A program made the position numbers and the translations under genes. A stretch of 64,000 nucleotides of DNA from Flavisolibacter ginsenosidimutans (lineage in GTDB: Bacteria > Bacteroidota > Bacteroidia > Chitinophagales > Chitinophagaceae), in the NCBI RefSeq assembly GCF_007970805.1, contig NZ_CP042433.1:744001-808000 (forward strand), read 5' to 3'. Below, in pieces: positions 17,701 through 24,659 of this stretch. Numbering within the stretch: the first letter of the stretch is position 1; every line of letters starts with the position of its first letter. The notes below the pieces were generated by a model, which had not been told where the DNA came from, made no database searches, and saw nothing but the letters and a program-made list of their open reading frames with translations.

Positions 17701-18519
17701 TCAATACGACTCCGCCGCACTCGGGAAATCATTACTTTTCACATCGGCTATATACTTTTGAACGGCGCCGGTAATTTGTTCGTGAAGATTTAAATATTGC
17801 CGCAGAAAACGCGGCTTGAATTCGGTGTTGATGCCGAGCATGTCGTGCATCACCAATACTTGTCCGTCGCAATGCGGGCCTGCGCCAATGCCGATGGTTG
17901 GAATCTCCAGTGGTTCGGAAACTTCTTTTGCAAGGGCTGCCGGAATTTTTTCCAGCACCACAGCAAAGCAGCCGGCTTCTTCCAACAGCTTTGCGTCGTT
18001 GCGCAACTTGGCGGCTTCGGCTTCTTCTTTTGCGCGAACGTTATAGGTGCCGAACTTGTAAATGCTTTGCGGTGTCAGGCCAAGATGCGCCATCACCGGG
18101 ATGCCCGCACCAATGATGCGTTTAACAGATTCCAGCACTTCTTCACCGCCTTCCAGTTTAATGGCGTGTGCGCCGGTCTCTTTCATGATGCGAATGGCCG
18201 AAGCGAGGGCAATATCGCTGTTGGATTGATAAGAACCAAAGGGCAGGTCAACCACTACCAGGCTTCGCTTTGCTCCTCGAATAACTGACGATGCGTGGTA
18301 AATCATTTGATCCAACGTGATGGGGAGCGTTGTTTCGTGACCCGCCATGACGTTTGATGCCGAGTCCCCTACAAGAATCACATCAATGCCCGCCGCGTCG
18401 AAGATGGAAGCGAAGGAAAAGTCATAAGCCGTGATCATCGAAATTTTCTTGCCCGCGGCTTTCATCTTCTGAACCGTATGCGTAGTGATGCGTTTGACTT
18501 CCGGTGCGTTAGCGCTCAT
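17701..18519 (-). CDS. panB: Ketopantoate hydroxymethyltransferase
   Basis: A 272-residue enzyme that transfers the hydroxymethyl group of methylene-THF to 2-oxoisovalerate, the first step of pantothenate synthesis. Motifs: [39 protein letters not shown] with the Mg-binding Asp, [39 protein letters not shown] with the catalytic Glu, and [20 protein letters not shown]. The length is normal. The two later pantothenate genes panC and panD lie together near 57 kb, so the pathway is split. Its own promoter is visible on the minus strand. Confidence 0.97.
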   Translation of the reverse strand: MSANAPEVKRITTHTVQKMKAAGKKISMITAYDFSFASIFDAAGIDVILVGDSASNVMAGHETTLPITLDQMIYHASSVIRGAKRSLVVVDLPFGSYQSNSDIALASAIRIMKETGAHAIKLEGGEEVLESVKRIIGAGIPVMAHLGLTPQSIYKFGTYNVRAKEEAEAAKLRNDAKLLEEAGCFAVVLEKIPAALAKEVSEPLEIPTIGIGAGPHCDGQVLVMHDMLGINTEFKPRFLRQYLNLHEQITGAVQKYIADVKSNDFPSAAESY

Positions 18520-18533
18520 TGGTGGAATTTTGC

Positions 18534-18562
18534 CAAAGATAGGGTCAGGTTTTTTTCACAAA
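18534..18562 (-). promoter_or_regulatory. Promoter of panB
   Basis: On the minus strand TTTG (18559-18562), a 17-nt spacer and TATCTTTG (18534-18541) give a good match to the Bacteroidota -33/-7 consensus. The -7 element ends 14 nt before the panB ATG. The promoter overlaps the 3' end of the DUF421 gene. Confidence 0.65.
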
Positions 18563-19030
18563 ACTCACCTCACCGGTTCGCTCCAGCCGCACTTCTTCTA
18601 TGTCTGTTAATGAATCTTTTTGTACGTTAATGCGCAGTTCTTCCATTATGTCGTGTTCGGAAATATTGCTCTTTTCCATGTTCCTCCTTTCAAACCTGCC
18701 GTTCTTGTATAAAAGAAACGGCTTTCCTTTTATTAATCGTCCGAACCCCTTGTTAAAATAAGTTAGTTTGGAAAAAACAAAATGCAAACAAACCAAAGCC
18801 GCTCCTGAAGCCATCGCCGAAACAAACGGCGTTGCGCCGACGATGCCTCTTGCCAGTACCGCTCCGTACAGAATCGTTAGAATGTCATCAAACACATCAC
18901 CCTTTCCAAAGGTGCGCATGCCCGTGATGCGTAACAGTATGATCATGTAAACAAACATCACAGCGGAACGAGCGACGATCTCAAGCGGACCAATGTCGGC
19001 TTTGTTTCCCCATATCTGTGTTATGTCCAT
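18545..19030 (-). CDS. DUF421 (YetF-like) membrane protein
   Basis: A 161-residue protein. It has three N-terminal membrane helices (about residues 20-95, with [22 protein letters not shown] containing the family RxxGKR-like motif) and then the YetF C-terminal domain: [33 protein letters not shown], and [17 protein letters not shown]. Homologues in Bacillus germinate or affect spore membranes, but the biochemical role is unknown. It precedes panB by 25 nt, which suggests partial readthrough although panB has its own promoter. Confidence 0.85.
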   Translation of the reverse strand: MDITQIWGNKADIGPLEIVARSAVMFVYMIILLRITGMRTFGKGDVFDDILTILYGAVLARGIVGATPFVSAMASGAALVCLHFVFSKLTYFNKGFGRLIKGKPFLLYKNGRFERRNMEKSNISEHDIMEELRINVQKDSLTDIEEVRLERTGEVSFVKKT

Positions 19031-19119
19031 AGTTTTTTAAACAAAGCAAACGAAAAAGAATGCCAGAGGCAGGTGAGCGGTGTGGCACAAATTTGTAAGC
19101 GGTAGTTAAAACAAATTTT

Positions 19120-19326
19120 ATGGAGAACGAAAAAAACAAAAAGCAGCTCAACAATCCAAGTCAAATGGCCGGTCCGCACCGCGGCCGCCAGGGCGTTGAC
19201 AAAGCGCCGGGCGAAGAAGAACACGAAGGACCGGTTGAGGACATTGTAGCCGATACGCAAAGAGGAAAAAATAAAGTTGACGGCGATCCCTCGCAGGAAA
19301 GCGACCAGCCCATTAACCAACCATAG
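19120..19326 (+). CDS. Small hydrophilic hypothetical protein
   Basis: A 68-residue protein rich in Glu, Asp, Lys, Gln, Asn and Pro, with no Cys, no Trp and almost no hydrophobic residues, so it is probably disordered. I do not recognise a family. Support for a real gene: it begins with ATG, its stop is separated by only 2 nt from the Nudix start, codon use resembles the neighbours, and the strand agrees with the following Nudix-nth pair. It is the first gene of that operon and diverges from the DUF421 gene. It contains motif-like PGEEEHEGPVEDIVADTQRG. Confidence 0.65.
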   Translation: MENEKNKKQLNNPSQMAGPHRGRQGVDKAPGEEEHEGPVEDIVADTQRGKNKVDGDPSQESDQPINQP

Positions 19327-19328
19327 CA

Positions 19329-19790
19329 ATGGCGCGAAAGAGTGCAGGCTTATTAGTTTACCGAAAGAAAAATTCTGTTCTCGAAGTCTTTTTGATTCAT
19401 CCTGGCGGACCGTTTTGGAAAGGAAAAGAGAGTGGTGCGTGGAGCATTCCGAAAGGTGAATTTGCGGAAGACGAAGAGCCGCTACAAGCAGCCCGCCGCG
19501 AGTTTGCCGAAGAAACCGGCCAGGAAGTAAACGGAGATTTTGTTGAGCTGAAAACAATCCAACAGAAAAGTGGAAAGTTTGTATACGCTTGGGCGGTGGA
19601 AGCTGAACTAAATGCCGACGCCGTTATTTCAAATACGTTCAAAATGGAATACCCCTACAAATCCGGCAAATGGATAACCGTGCCCGAAGTGGACAAAGCC
19701 GCATGGTTTTCCGTGAAAGAAGCGAGGGAGAAGATAAATCCCGCGCAAACTGAATTGCTTGATGATTTACTGCTTAAGTTGAAAACGTGA
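19329..19790 (+). CDS. Nudix hydrolase
   Basis: A 153-residue Nudix protein. The complete box is present: G43, E49, R57-E58, E61-E62, G64 (Gx5Ex7REUxEExG). The N-terminus SAGLLVYRKKNSVLEVFLIHPGG and WSIPKGEFAEDEEP resemble the MutT/diadenosine-polyphosphate (Ap4A) hydrolase branch, which removes toxic or signalling nucleotides. Its last four bases GTGA overlap the start of the endonuclease III gene, so the two are probably translationally coupled. Coupling of a nucleotide-sanitising enzyme with a base-excision repair enzyme is suggestive of oxidative-damage repair, but this is inference. Confidence 0.9.
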   Translation: MARKSAGLLVYRKKNSVLEVFLIHPGGPFWKGKESGAWSIPKGEFAEDEEPLQAARREFAEETGQEVNGDFVELKTIQQKSGKFVYAWAVEAELNADAVISNTFKMEYPYKSGKWITVPEVDKAAWFSVKEAREKINPAQTELLDDLLLKLKT

Positions 19791-20449
19791 AAAAGCCTTT
19801 TGACATACCCGACATGCTGAAGCGGATTGAAAAGGCTGTGAAGCTTTATCCAAAAGCAGCCATGTTTGAGCTGAAAGAGAAAGGCTATGCTTCGCTGTTT
19901 GAACAACTCCTTTCCTGCATCATTTCCATTCGCACCTTAGATGAAACAACAATACCCATTTCCGAAAATCTTTTTGCAAAAGCCCGCACACCAAAAGAAA
20001 TGCTGATGCTTTCGCCGGGTGAATTGGAAAAAATGCTGTACGGTTCGCAATACCCCGGACAAAAAGCCCATACAATGCTCGGCATTGCAAAAGCTGCCGT
20101 TGAGGAATTTGGCGGCGAACTGCCCGCCGATTATGAAAAACTTACTGCCTTGAAAGGGGTAGGGCCGAAATGCGCCAAACTGGCGCTGGGCGTGGCTGCC
20201 GGTCATGCCGGAATCAGTGTGGATGTGCACGTCCATCGCGTTGTCAATCGTTGGGGCCTTGTTGAAACCAAAACACCGGAGAAAACAATGCAAGCCTTGG
20301 AAGAAATAATACCAAAGAAAAAATGGATTGATGTAAACCGTTTGCTGATGCCGTTTGGCAAACACATTTGTGTACTGCATTCACCTTTTTGTTCTACATG
20401 TTCCGTGCTTCACTATTGCCGGCAGGTAGGCGTAACAAAACACCGTTGA
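19787..20449 (+). CDS. nth: Endonuclease III-type DNA glycosylase
   Basis: A 220-residue base-excision repair enzyme. The helix-hairpin-helix GVG is at residues 124-126, the catalytic Lys is K128 and the catalytic Asp is D146 (SVDVHVHRV). The iron-sulfur loop has C195, C202, C205 and C211, which is the classic C-x6-C-x2-C-x5-C spacing. It removes oxidised pyrimidines and nicks the DNA strand. The start is a GTG that overlaps the Nudix stop as GTGA. A MutY identity is unlikely, because the MutY C-terminal NUDT-like domain is absent. Confidence 0.94.
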   Translation: MKKPFDIPDMLKRIEKAVKLYPKAAMFELKEKGYASLFEQLLSCIISIRTLDETTIPISENLFAKARTPKEMLMLSPGELEKMLYGSQYPGQKAHTMLGIAKAAVEEFGGELPADYEKLTALKGVGPKCAKLALGVAAGHAGISVDVHVHRVVNRWGLVETKTPEKTMQALEEIIPKKKWIDVNRLLMPFGKHICVLHSPFCSTCSVLHYCRQVGVTKHR

Positions 20450-20568
20450 AAGAAGAAGTAATCGCCTTGTTGTATTGCCATCAAGCAGTTTTAAGTTTTC
20501 TTCGGCAAAAAATATTTTGAAGTGTCGCGAAAGAAGGCAATTTTGCGCCACAACTTCATCATCTTTTT

Positions 20569-21459
20569 ATGAAAAACATTCTCCTCATTGCCGGTGCGGC
20601 TTTTTTGTTCAGTTGCACCAATTCAAATTCAACCAAAACCGACGCCGCAAATTCTGAAAGCAAGCAAACTGCATCAGCAAAAGATTCTGCTAAAACGGAA
20701 GAGGCGAAGCCAACCGGTCCGGCTGCTGATGCCGCAACCATCATGGCGCGTCCGCAAGTGCCGATCCTTTGCTATCATCACATTCGTCCTGATGCAAAAA
20801 GCGAATACGCCGTTACTGTTGACGGATTTAAAGCGCAGATGAAAATTTTGCACGACAGCGGTTATCATACCGTGCTGCCTGATCAACTTTATGATTACCT
20901 GGTTTACGGAAAACAATTGCCTTCCAAGCCGTTTATGCTTACGTACGACGATACCGACGAAGAGCAATTCAGCGTTGCAAAACCCGAGATGGATAAATAC
21001 GGTTTCAAAGGCGTTTATTTCATCATGACCATTTCCATTGGCCGGCCGCGATACATGAACAAGGAACAAATCAAACAACTTTCCGATGAAGGCCATGTGG
21101 TTGCAAGCCACACCTGGCGTCACGATCGTGTGGACCGTTACCTCACCACACCTCACCTTGACCGTGATTCAAAAAAGATGATTGCAAACGATTGGGACCT
21201 CCAATTGGTTGACAAGCGCAAGCAACTTGAAGACATCACCGGCAAACCCATTCACTACTTCGCTTACCCCTTTGGCATCTGGAGCAAAGCCGGCATACCG
21301 GAGTTAAAATCACGCGGTTTTAAACTCGCGTTTCAACTGAGCACCAAACGCGATCCGGAAGAACCGCTTTACACCGTGCGCCGGATGATTGTGCCGTTTC
21401 AATGGTCGCCGGAAGGAATGTTAAAGGTTATGAAGAGTGCTTTCAGCCGTAGTGAATAA
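20569..21459 (+). CDS. Polysaccharide deacetylase-family lipoprotein
   Basis: A 296-residue NodB-homology protein. The signal peptide ends in a lipobox (AFLFSC with Cys17), then a Ser/Thr/Lys/Ala linker precedes the catalytic domain. NodB motifs: FMLTYDDTDEEQ with the metal-binding Asp pair, SHTWRHDR with the HxxxH metal ligands, and FAYPFGIW. The family N- or O-deacetylates chitin, peptidoglycan or other beta-linked sugars with a metal ion. It would act at the outer or inner membrane surface. No polysaccharide synthesis cluster is adjacent, so the substrate is unknown. Confidence 0.88.
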   Translation: MKNILLIAGAAFLFSCTNSNSTKTDAANSESKQTASAKDSAKTEEAKPTGPAADAATIMARPQVPILCYHHIRPDAKSEYAVTVDGFKAQMKILHDSGYHTVLPDQLYDYLVYGKQLPSKPFMLTYDDTDEEQFSVAKPEMDKYGFKGVYFIMTISIGRPRYMNKEQIKQLSDEGHVVASHTWRHDRVDRYLTTPHLDRDSKKMIANDWDLQLVDKRKQLEDITGKPIHYFAYPFGIWSKAGIPELKSRGFKLAFQLSTKRDPEEPLYTVRRMIVPFQWSPEGMLKVMKSAFSRSE

Positions 21460-21529
21460 ACTGTGCGCAACGGATGCAGCGTTACCATAATTTGGAACAG
21501 TCTTTGACTTTATAAAACAAATTGTGGTT

Positions 21530-21682
21530 ATGTTTCCTTTGTGGTTTTTTGTGGTGCTGATTGTGTTAATCTGTTACCTGTTGTACCTCACCCGTACTAC
21601 CGAAGAAGATCTGCGGACAATGAGCAGGAACCAGTTGAATCAATCGAAATATTTAATGAAAGAAAACTTTCCCGACAACTGA
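21530..21682 (+). CDS. 50-residue single-span membrane protein
   Basis: This short frame begins MFPLWFFVVLIVLICYLLYL, a single membrane helix, followed by a charged tail (TRTTEEDLRTMSRNQLNQSK). It lies between the deacetylase gene and a terminator and is separated from both. No homologous family is recognised. Support: the helix-plus-amphipathic-tail pattern, the ATG start and location just upstream of a strong terminator. It could instead be chance, because short hydrophobic frames occur. Confidence 0.55.
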   Translation: MFPLWFFVVLIVLICYLLYLTRTTEEDLRTMSRNQLNQSKYLMKENFPDN

Positions 21683-21735
21683 TTTGCGGATGCGTTGAGT
21701 GAGATTAGGTGGACGGTTTTTAAACGGTATCAAAT

Positions 21736-21770
21736 AAAAAAAGATGCAAGGTTTACCTGCATCTTTTTTT
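21736..21770. terminator. Bidirectional terminator
   Basis: Hairpin agatgcaaggt / acctgcatct (one bulged A) is flanked by A-tract and T-tract. It lies between the converging 50-residue gene and the 63-residue gene and should work in both directions. Confidence 0.85.
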
Positions 21771-21811
21771 ATTTTATACGGACGAGAGGGACAACGAATC
21801 TCCTTCAGACT

Positions 21812-22003
21812 TTAATCTCTCCGGCCGCCACGGGTTAAGGCTACTAACAACAAAATAAAAACAGCGGCGCCAACAACCCAAATCCAGGGCGAAGCGTACC
21901 AATTGCTTCCTTTTGTATTAATGTTTACGTTCACGTCTTTTTCCTGGGCAAGGAGTAAAGTGCTGTAGAAAGCAGCAGCAAGAGAGAAAAAAATCTTTTT
22001 CAT
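21812..22003 (-). CDS. 63-residue small exported/membrane protein
   Basis: The protein opens with a signal-like helix (MKKIFFSLAAAFYSTLLLAQ), then a short polar stretch (KDVNVNINTKGSNWYASP) and a second membrane segment ending LVALTRGGRRD. Small proteins of this layout, with the VNVNI-type motif, a tryptophan-rich turn and a basic end, are frequent in Bacteroidota, but no function is known. It follows the yggS gene at 39 nt on the same strand and may be cotranscribed with it. Confidence 0.75.
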   Translation of the reverse strand: MKKIFFSLAAAFYSTLLLAQEKDVNVNINTKGSNWYASPWIWVVGAAVFILLLVALTRGGRRD

Positions 22004-22042
22004 AATAAAGCTTTCGTTCAGTTTTAAAAAAGTTGTGCCAAC

Positions 22043-22714
22043 TCAGCCGTTTTGCCGTTTGCCAAACAACAAACTTCCGACGCGAATCAGGTTGCTGCCT
22101 TCTTCGAGCGCAATCTTGTAATCGGCGCTCATGCCCATGGAAAGAGTTTGGAGTTTGAAGTTTGGGGTTTGGAGTTGGGCGTGTTGGTCGAAGATTCTTT
22201 TTAAGTTTTTGAATTCGTTTCGCACTTTGTTCATGTCTTCGGTAAATGAAGCCATGCCCATTAAGCCGCTAACACAAATGTTGTTTAATTCCTGCAATTC
22301 GTGATTGAAACTCGTGTTTAATTCTTCCTCACTGAAACCAAATTTTGTTTCTTCCTGCGCAATGTGCACCTGAAGCAGAACGTCAATGACCCGATTGTTT
22401 TTTCCTCCTTGCTTGTTCACTTCCTTTAGCAGTTTGAAGCTGTCAATGCCGTGAATGAGGCGCACAAACGGTGCGATGTATTTGACCTTGTTGCCTTGCA
22501 AGTGCCCAATGAAATGCCAGCGAATGTCTTTCGGGAGTTGCGCTTCTTTGTTCAGCAATTCCTGCACATAGTTCTCGCCAAAATCGCGGTGGCCCAGGTC
22601 ATAAAGCTCTTTGATGGCTTCTACGGGTTTGGTTTTGCTTACGGCTACGAGGGTGGCGTTGGCGGCTTGTGTTTCTTTTAAAATAGAAAAATAATTCTCT
22701 GGGTTAACAAACAT
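22043..22714 (-). CDS. yggS: PLP homeostasis protein, YggS/PROSC family
   Basis: A 223-residue alanine-racemase-fold protein that binds pyridoxal phosphate and helps maintain PLP and amino-acid balance. The PLP lysine is K27 in VSKTKP; further motifs are GHRDFGENYVQEL, WHFIGHLQGNKVKYI, and SMGMSADYKIALEEGSNLIRVG. Residues about 177-191, LQTPNFKLQTL, are encoded by a 7-nt repeat array rather than family sequence, just before the conserved SMGMS motif. Because this precedes a loop, it is probably tolerated. The upstream element tacattta at 22731-22738 (minus) resembles a -7 box. Confidence 0.93.
   Translation of the reverse strand: MFVNPENYFSILKETQAANATLVAVSKTKPVEAIKELYDLGHRDFGENYVQELLNKEAQLPKDIRWHFIGHLQGNKVKYIAPFVRLIHGIDSFKLLKEVNKQGGKNNRVIDVLLQVHIAQEETKFGFSEEELNTSFNHELQELNNICVSGLMGMASFTEDMNKVRNEFKNLKRIFDQHAQLQTPNFKLQTLSMGMSADYKIALEEGSNLIRVGSLLFGKRQNG
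22144..22185. repeat. 7-nt degenerate array inside yggS
   Basis: Heptads gagtttg, gagtttg, aagtttg, gggtttg, gagttgg, gcgtgtt (plus strand) lie within the coding region and, because 21 nt equals three heptads, translate to a 7-residue period (QTPNFKL). Confidence 0.7.
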
Positions 22715-22819
22715 CTGACTTGATTAAGCGGTGTAAATGTAGCTTGCGTTTTTGCATTCGTAAACGTTTGGCTTTGTGGTCAGCAACGCAGTTAATGGTT
22801 AAGTGCAACACCGCACGCA

Positions 22820-22850
22820 TTTGACGGTTGCGGATTCACAACTACATTTG
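22820..22850 (+). promoter_or_regulatory. Promoter of the acyl-CoA dehydrogenase gene
   Basis: TTTG at 22820-22823, a 19-nt spacer and TACATTTG at 22843-22850 match the Bacteroidota consensus exactly in sequence and spacing. The ATG lies 20 nt downstream. Confidence 0.75.
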
Positions 22851-22870
22851 CGCACAAATTTTTGCTTGTT

Positions 22871-24028
22871 ATGAACTTTCAATTAAGCGAAGAGCACCTG
22901 ATGATACAACAGGCGGCCCGCGACTTTGCACAGGCCGAATGCTTGCCCGGCGTGATTGAACGCGACGAAAAAATGCAGTTTCCCCGTGAACAACTGGAAA
23001 AACTCGCTGACCTCGGATTTTTGGGAATGATGGTAAGCACCGATTACGGCGGCGCGGGCCTGGATACAGTCAGTTATGTTCTTGCGATGGAAGAAATCAG
23101 CAAGGTGGATGCAAGCGTGAGTGTTTGCATGAGCGTGAACAACAGCCTTGTTTGTTACGGCCTGGAAGCTTACGGCACCGAAGAACAGAAACAAAAATAT
23201 TTAACGCCACTGGCACAGGGAAAAAAGGACGGTGCATTGTACACCGGCGCATTTCTATTAAGCGAACCGGAAGCGGGCAGCGATGCTACCTCACAACGAA
23301 CGACCGCCGAAGACAAAGGCGATCATTATCTTTTGAACGGTACAAAAAACTGGATCACCAACGGCGGCACGGCTTCGGTTTATCTAGTGATTGCACAAAC
23401 CGATCCGTCGAAAGGACACAAAGGCATTTCGGTTTTTATTGTTGAAAAATCATGGCCGGGCGTTGTCGTTGGCGGAAAAGAAAACAAGTTGGGCATTCGT
23501 GCATCGGACACGCACACCATCATGTTCAACGACGTGAAAGTGCCGAAAGAAAACCGTATTGGCGAAGACGGCTTTGGTTTTAAGTTCGCTATGAAAACGC
23601 TGGCCGGTGGCCGCATCGGCATTGCTTCGCAGGCTCTTGGCATTGCCTCCGGCGCTTACGAATTATCACTGAAATATTCCAAAGAAAGAAAGGCCTTTGG
23701 CAAGCCCATCTCCGAACACCAGGCCATTGCCTTTAAACTCGCCGACATGGCTACCCGCATTGAAGCGGCAAAGTTGCTTTGTTTCAAAGCCTCTTTTGAC
23801 AAAGACCAGAAACGCGATTATACCTTAAGCGCTTCAATGGCAAAAGTATTTGCATCGGAAACAGCCATGTGGACAACCGTGGAAGCCGTGCAAATTCACG
23901 GCGGCTACGGCTACGTAAAAGAATACCACGTTGAGCGGCTGATGCGGGACGCCAAAATCACCCAGATTTACGAAGGCACAAGTGAAGTGCAGCGCATCGT
24001 AATTGGCCGGGAGATTATAAAGCAGTGA
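22871..24028 (+). CDS. Short/medium-chain acyl-CoA dehydrogenase
   Basis: A 385-residue FAD flavoenzyme that removes hydrogens from acyl-CoA in beta-oxidation or branched amino-acid breakdown. Motifs: LSEPEAGSDA with the FAD-binding serine, WITNGGTASVYLV, FGFKFAMKTLAGGRIGIASQ, RKAFGKPISEHQAIAFKLAD, and the C-terminal IYEGTSEVQRIVIGR with the catalytic Glu near residue 365. The arrangement is closest to butyryl- or short-chain dehydrogenases. No ETF gene is adjacent. ATG 22871 is chosen over an upstream in-frame TTG. Confidence 0.94.
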   Translation: MNFQLSEEHLMIQQAARDFAQAECLPGVIERDEKMQFPREQLEKLADLGFLGMMVSTDYGGAGLDTVSYVLAMEEISKVDASVSVCMSVNNSLVCYGLEAYGTEEQKQKYLTPLAQGKKDGALYTGAFLLSEPEAGSDATSQRTTAEDKGDHYLLNGTKNWITNGGTASVYLVIAQTDPSKGHKGISVFIVEKSWPGVVVGGKENKLGIRASDTHTIMFNDVKVPKENRIGEDGFGFKFAMKTLAGGRIGIASQALGIASGAYELSLKYSKERKAFGKPISEHQAIAFKLADMATRIEAAKLLCFKASFDKDQKRDYTLSASMAKVFASETAMWTTVEAVQIHGGYGYVKEYHVERLMRDAKITQIYEGTSEVQRIVIGREIIKQ

Positions 24029-24062
24029 GTGGTAAGCTCACGCATAAGCTATCTATTTCCCT

Positions 24063-24090
24063 AAAGCCCTTGTAAAGAGGGCTTTTAAAT
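24063..24090 (+). terminator. Terminator after the acyl-CoA dehydrogenase gene
   Basis: Stem aaagccct / agggcttt (24063-24070 with 24078-24085), 7-nt loop, then a T/A-rich tract. It lies 35 nt after the stop. Confidence 0.65.
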
Positions 24091-24207
24091 TATTTGACTG
24101 TTTTGTTTGCACAATTCACCATTTATCCCACACGTTTTCATTTTGTGAAAACTGCAATTCATGCGGAAAATCAGCTTTCTGCCTCCGGTTCAAGGGTTCT
24201 TTTGCGC

Positions 24208-24215
24208 TACCTTTG
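24208..24215 (+). promoter_or_regulatory. -7 element TACCTTTG upstream of ccmE
   Basis: Exact TAnnTTTG match 18 nt before the ccmE ATG. No convincing TTTG is seen 19 nt further upstream. Confidence 0.5.
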
Positions 24216-24233
24216 TCCAGCTATTAAACGGTT

Positions 24234-24653
24234 ATGAAAAAAATTCACATTGCTTTATTGCTCCTGGCCGTTGCCGGCATTGTAGGCATGTCTTTTTTTG
24301 TGAAAGACCTTACGACGCAGGAAACCTTCTCCACCGCCAAAGAAAAATCCGGTAAGTACGTAGTGGTAAAAACGAAGCTCGACAACTCGGTTGCCATTGA
24401 GTACGATGCAGTAAAAAACCCAAACCTCACGGTTTTTTATGCCGTTGATGCCAAAGGCCAGCGCAGCAAGGTTGTTTACACCGAAGCCAAAATAAAAGAC
24501 ATGGAGCGCAGCGAAGGCCTTGACCTGAACGGCTACATGCGCGACGGTTATTTTGAGTGCAACAAAATCCAGGCAAAGTGCCCGTCAAAGTATAAAGACG
24601 ACCCGGCACAGGCCAAAAAGAATCTTGCATCCGGTTCCGCGAATCAATACTAA
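24234..24653 (+). CDS. ccmE: Cytochrome c maturation heme chaperone CcmE (CxxxY type)
   Basis: A 139-residue protein anchored by one N-terminal helix (residues 5-22), with a beta-barrel periplasmic domain. The adjacent ccmF gene and the sequence AIEYDAVKNPNLTVFYAVDAK support CcmE. The usual heme-binding HxxxY is replaced by C116-P-S-K-Y120, the CxxxY variant described for some sulfate reducers and archaea; another cysteine is C109. CcmE receives heme from CcmC and hands it to CcmF. ccmF starts 6 nt downstream. The identification depends partly on context, because CcmE sequences are divergent. Confidence 0.75.
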   Translation: MKKIHIALLLLAVAGIVGMSFFVKDLTTQETFSTAKEKSGKYVVVKTKLDNSVAIEYDAVKNPNLTVFYAVDAKGQRSKVVYTEAKIKDMERSEGLDLNGYMRDGYFECNKIQAKCPSKYKDDPAQAKKNLASGSANQY

Positions 24654-24659
24654 TCTCGA

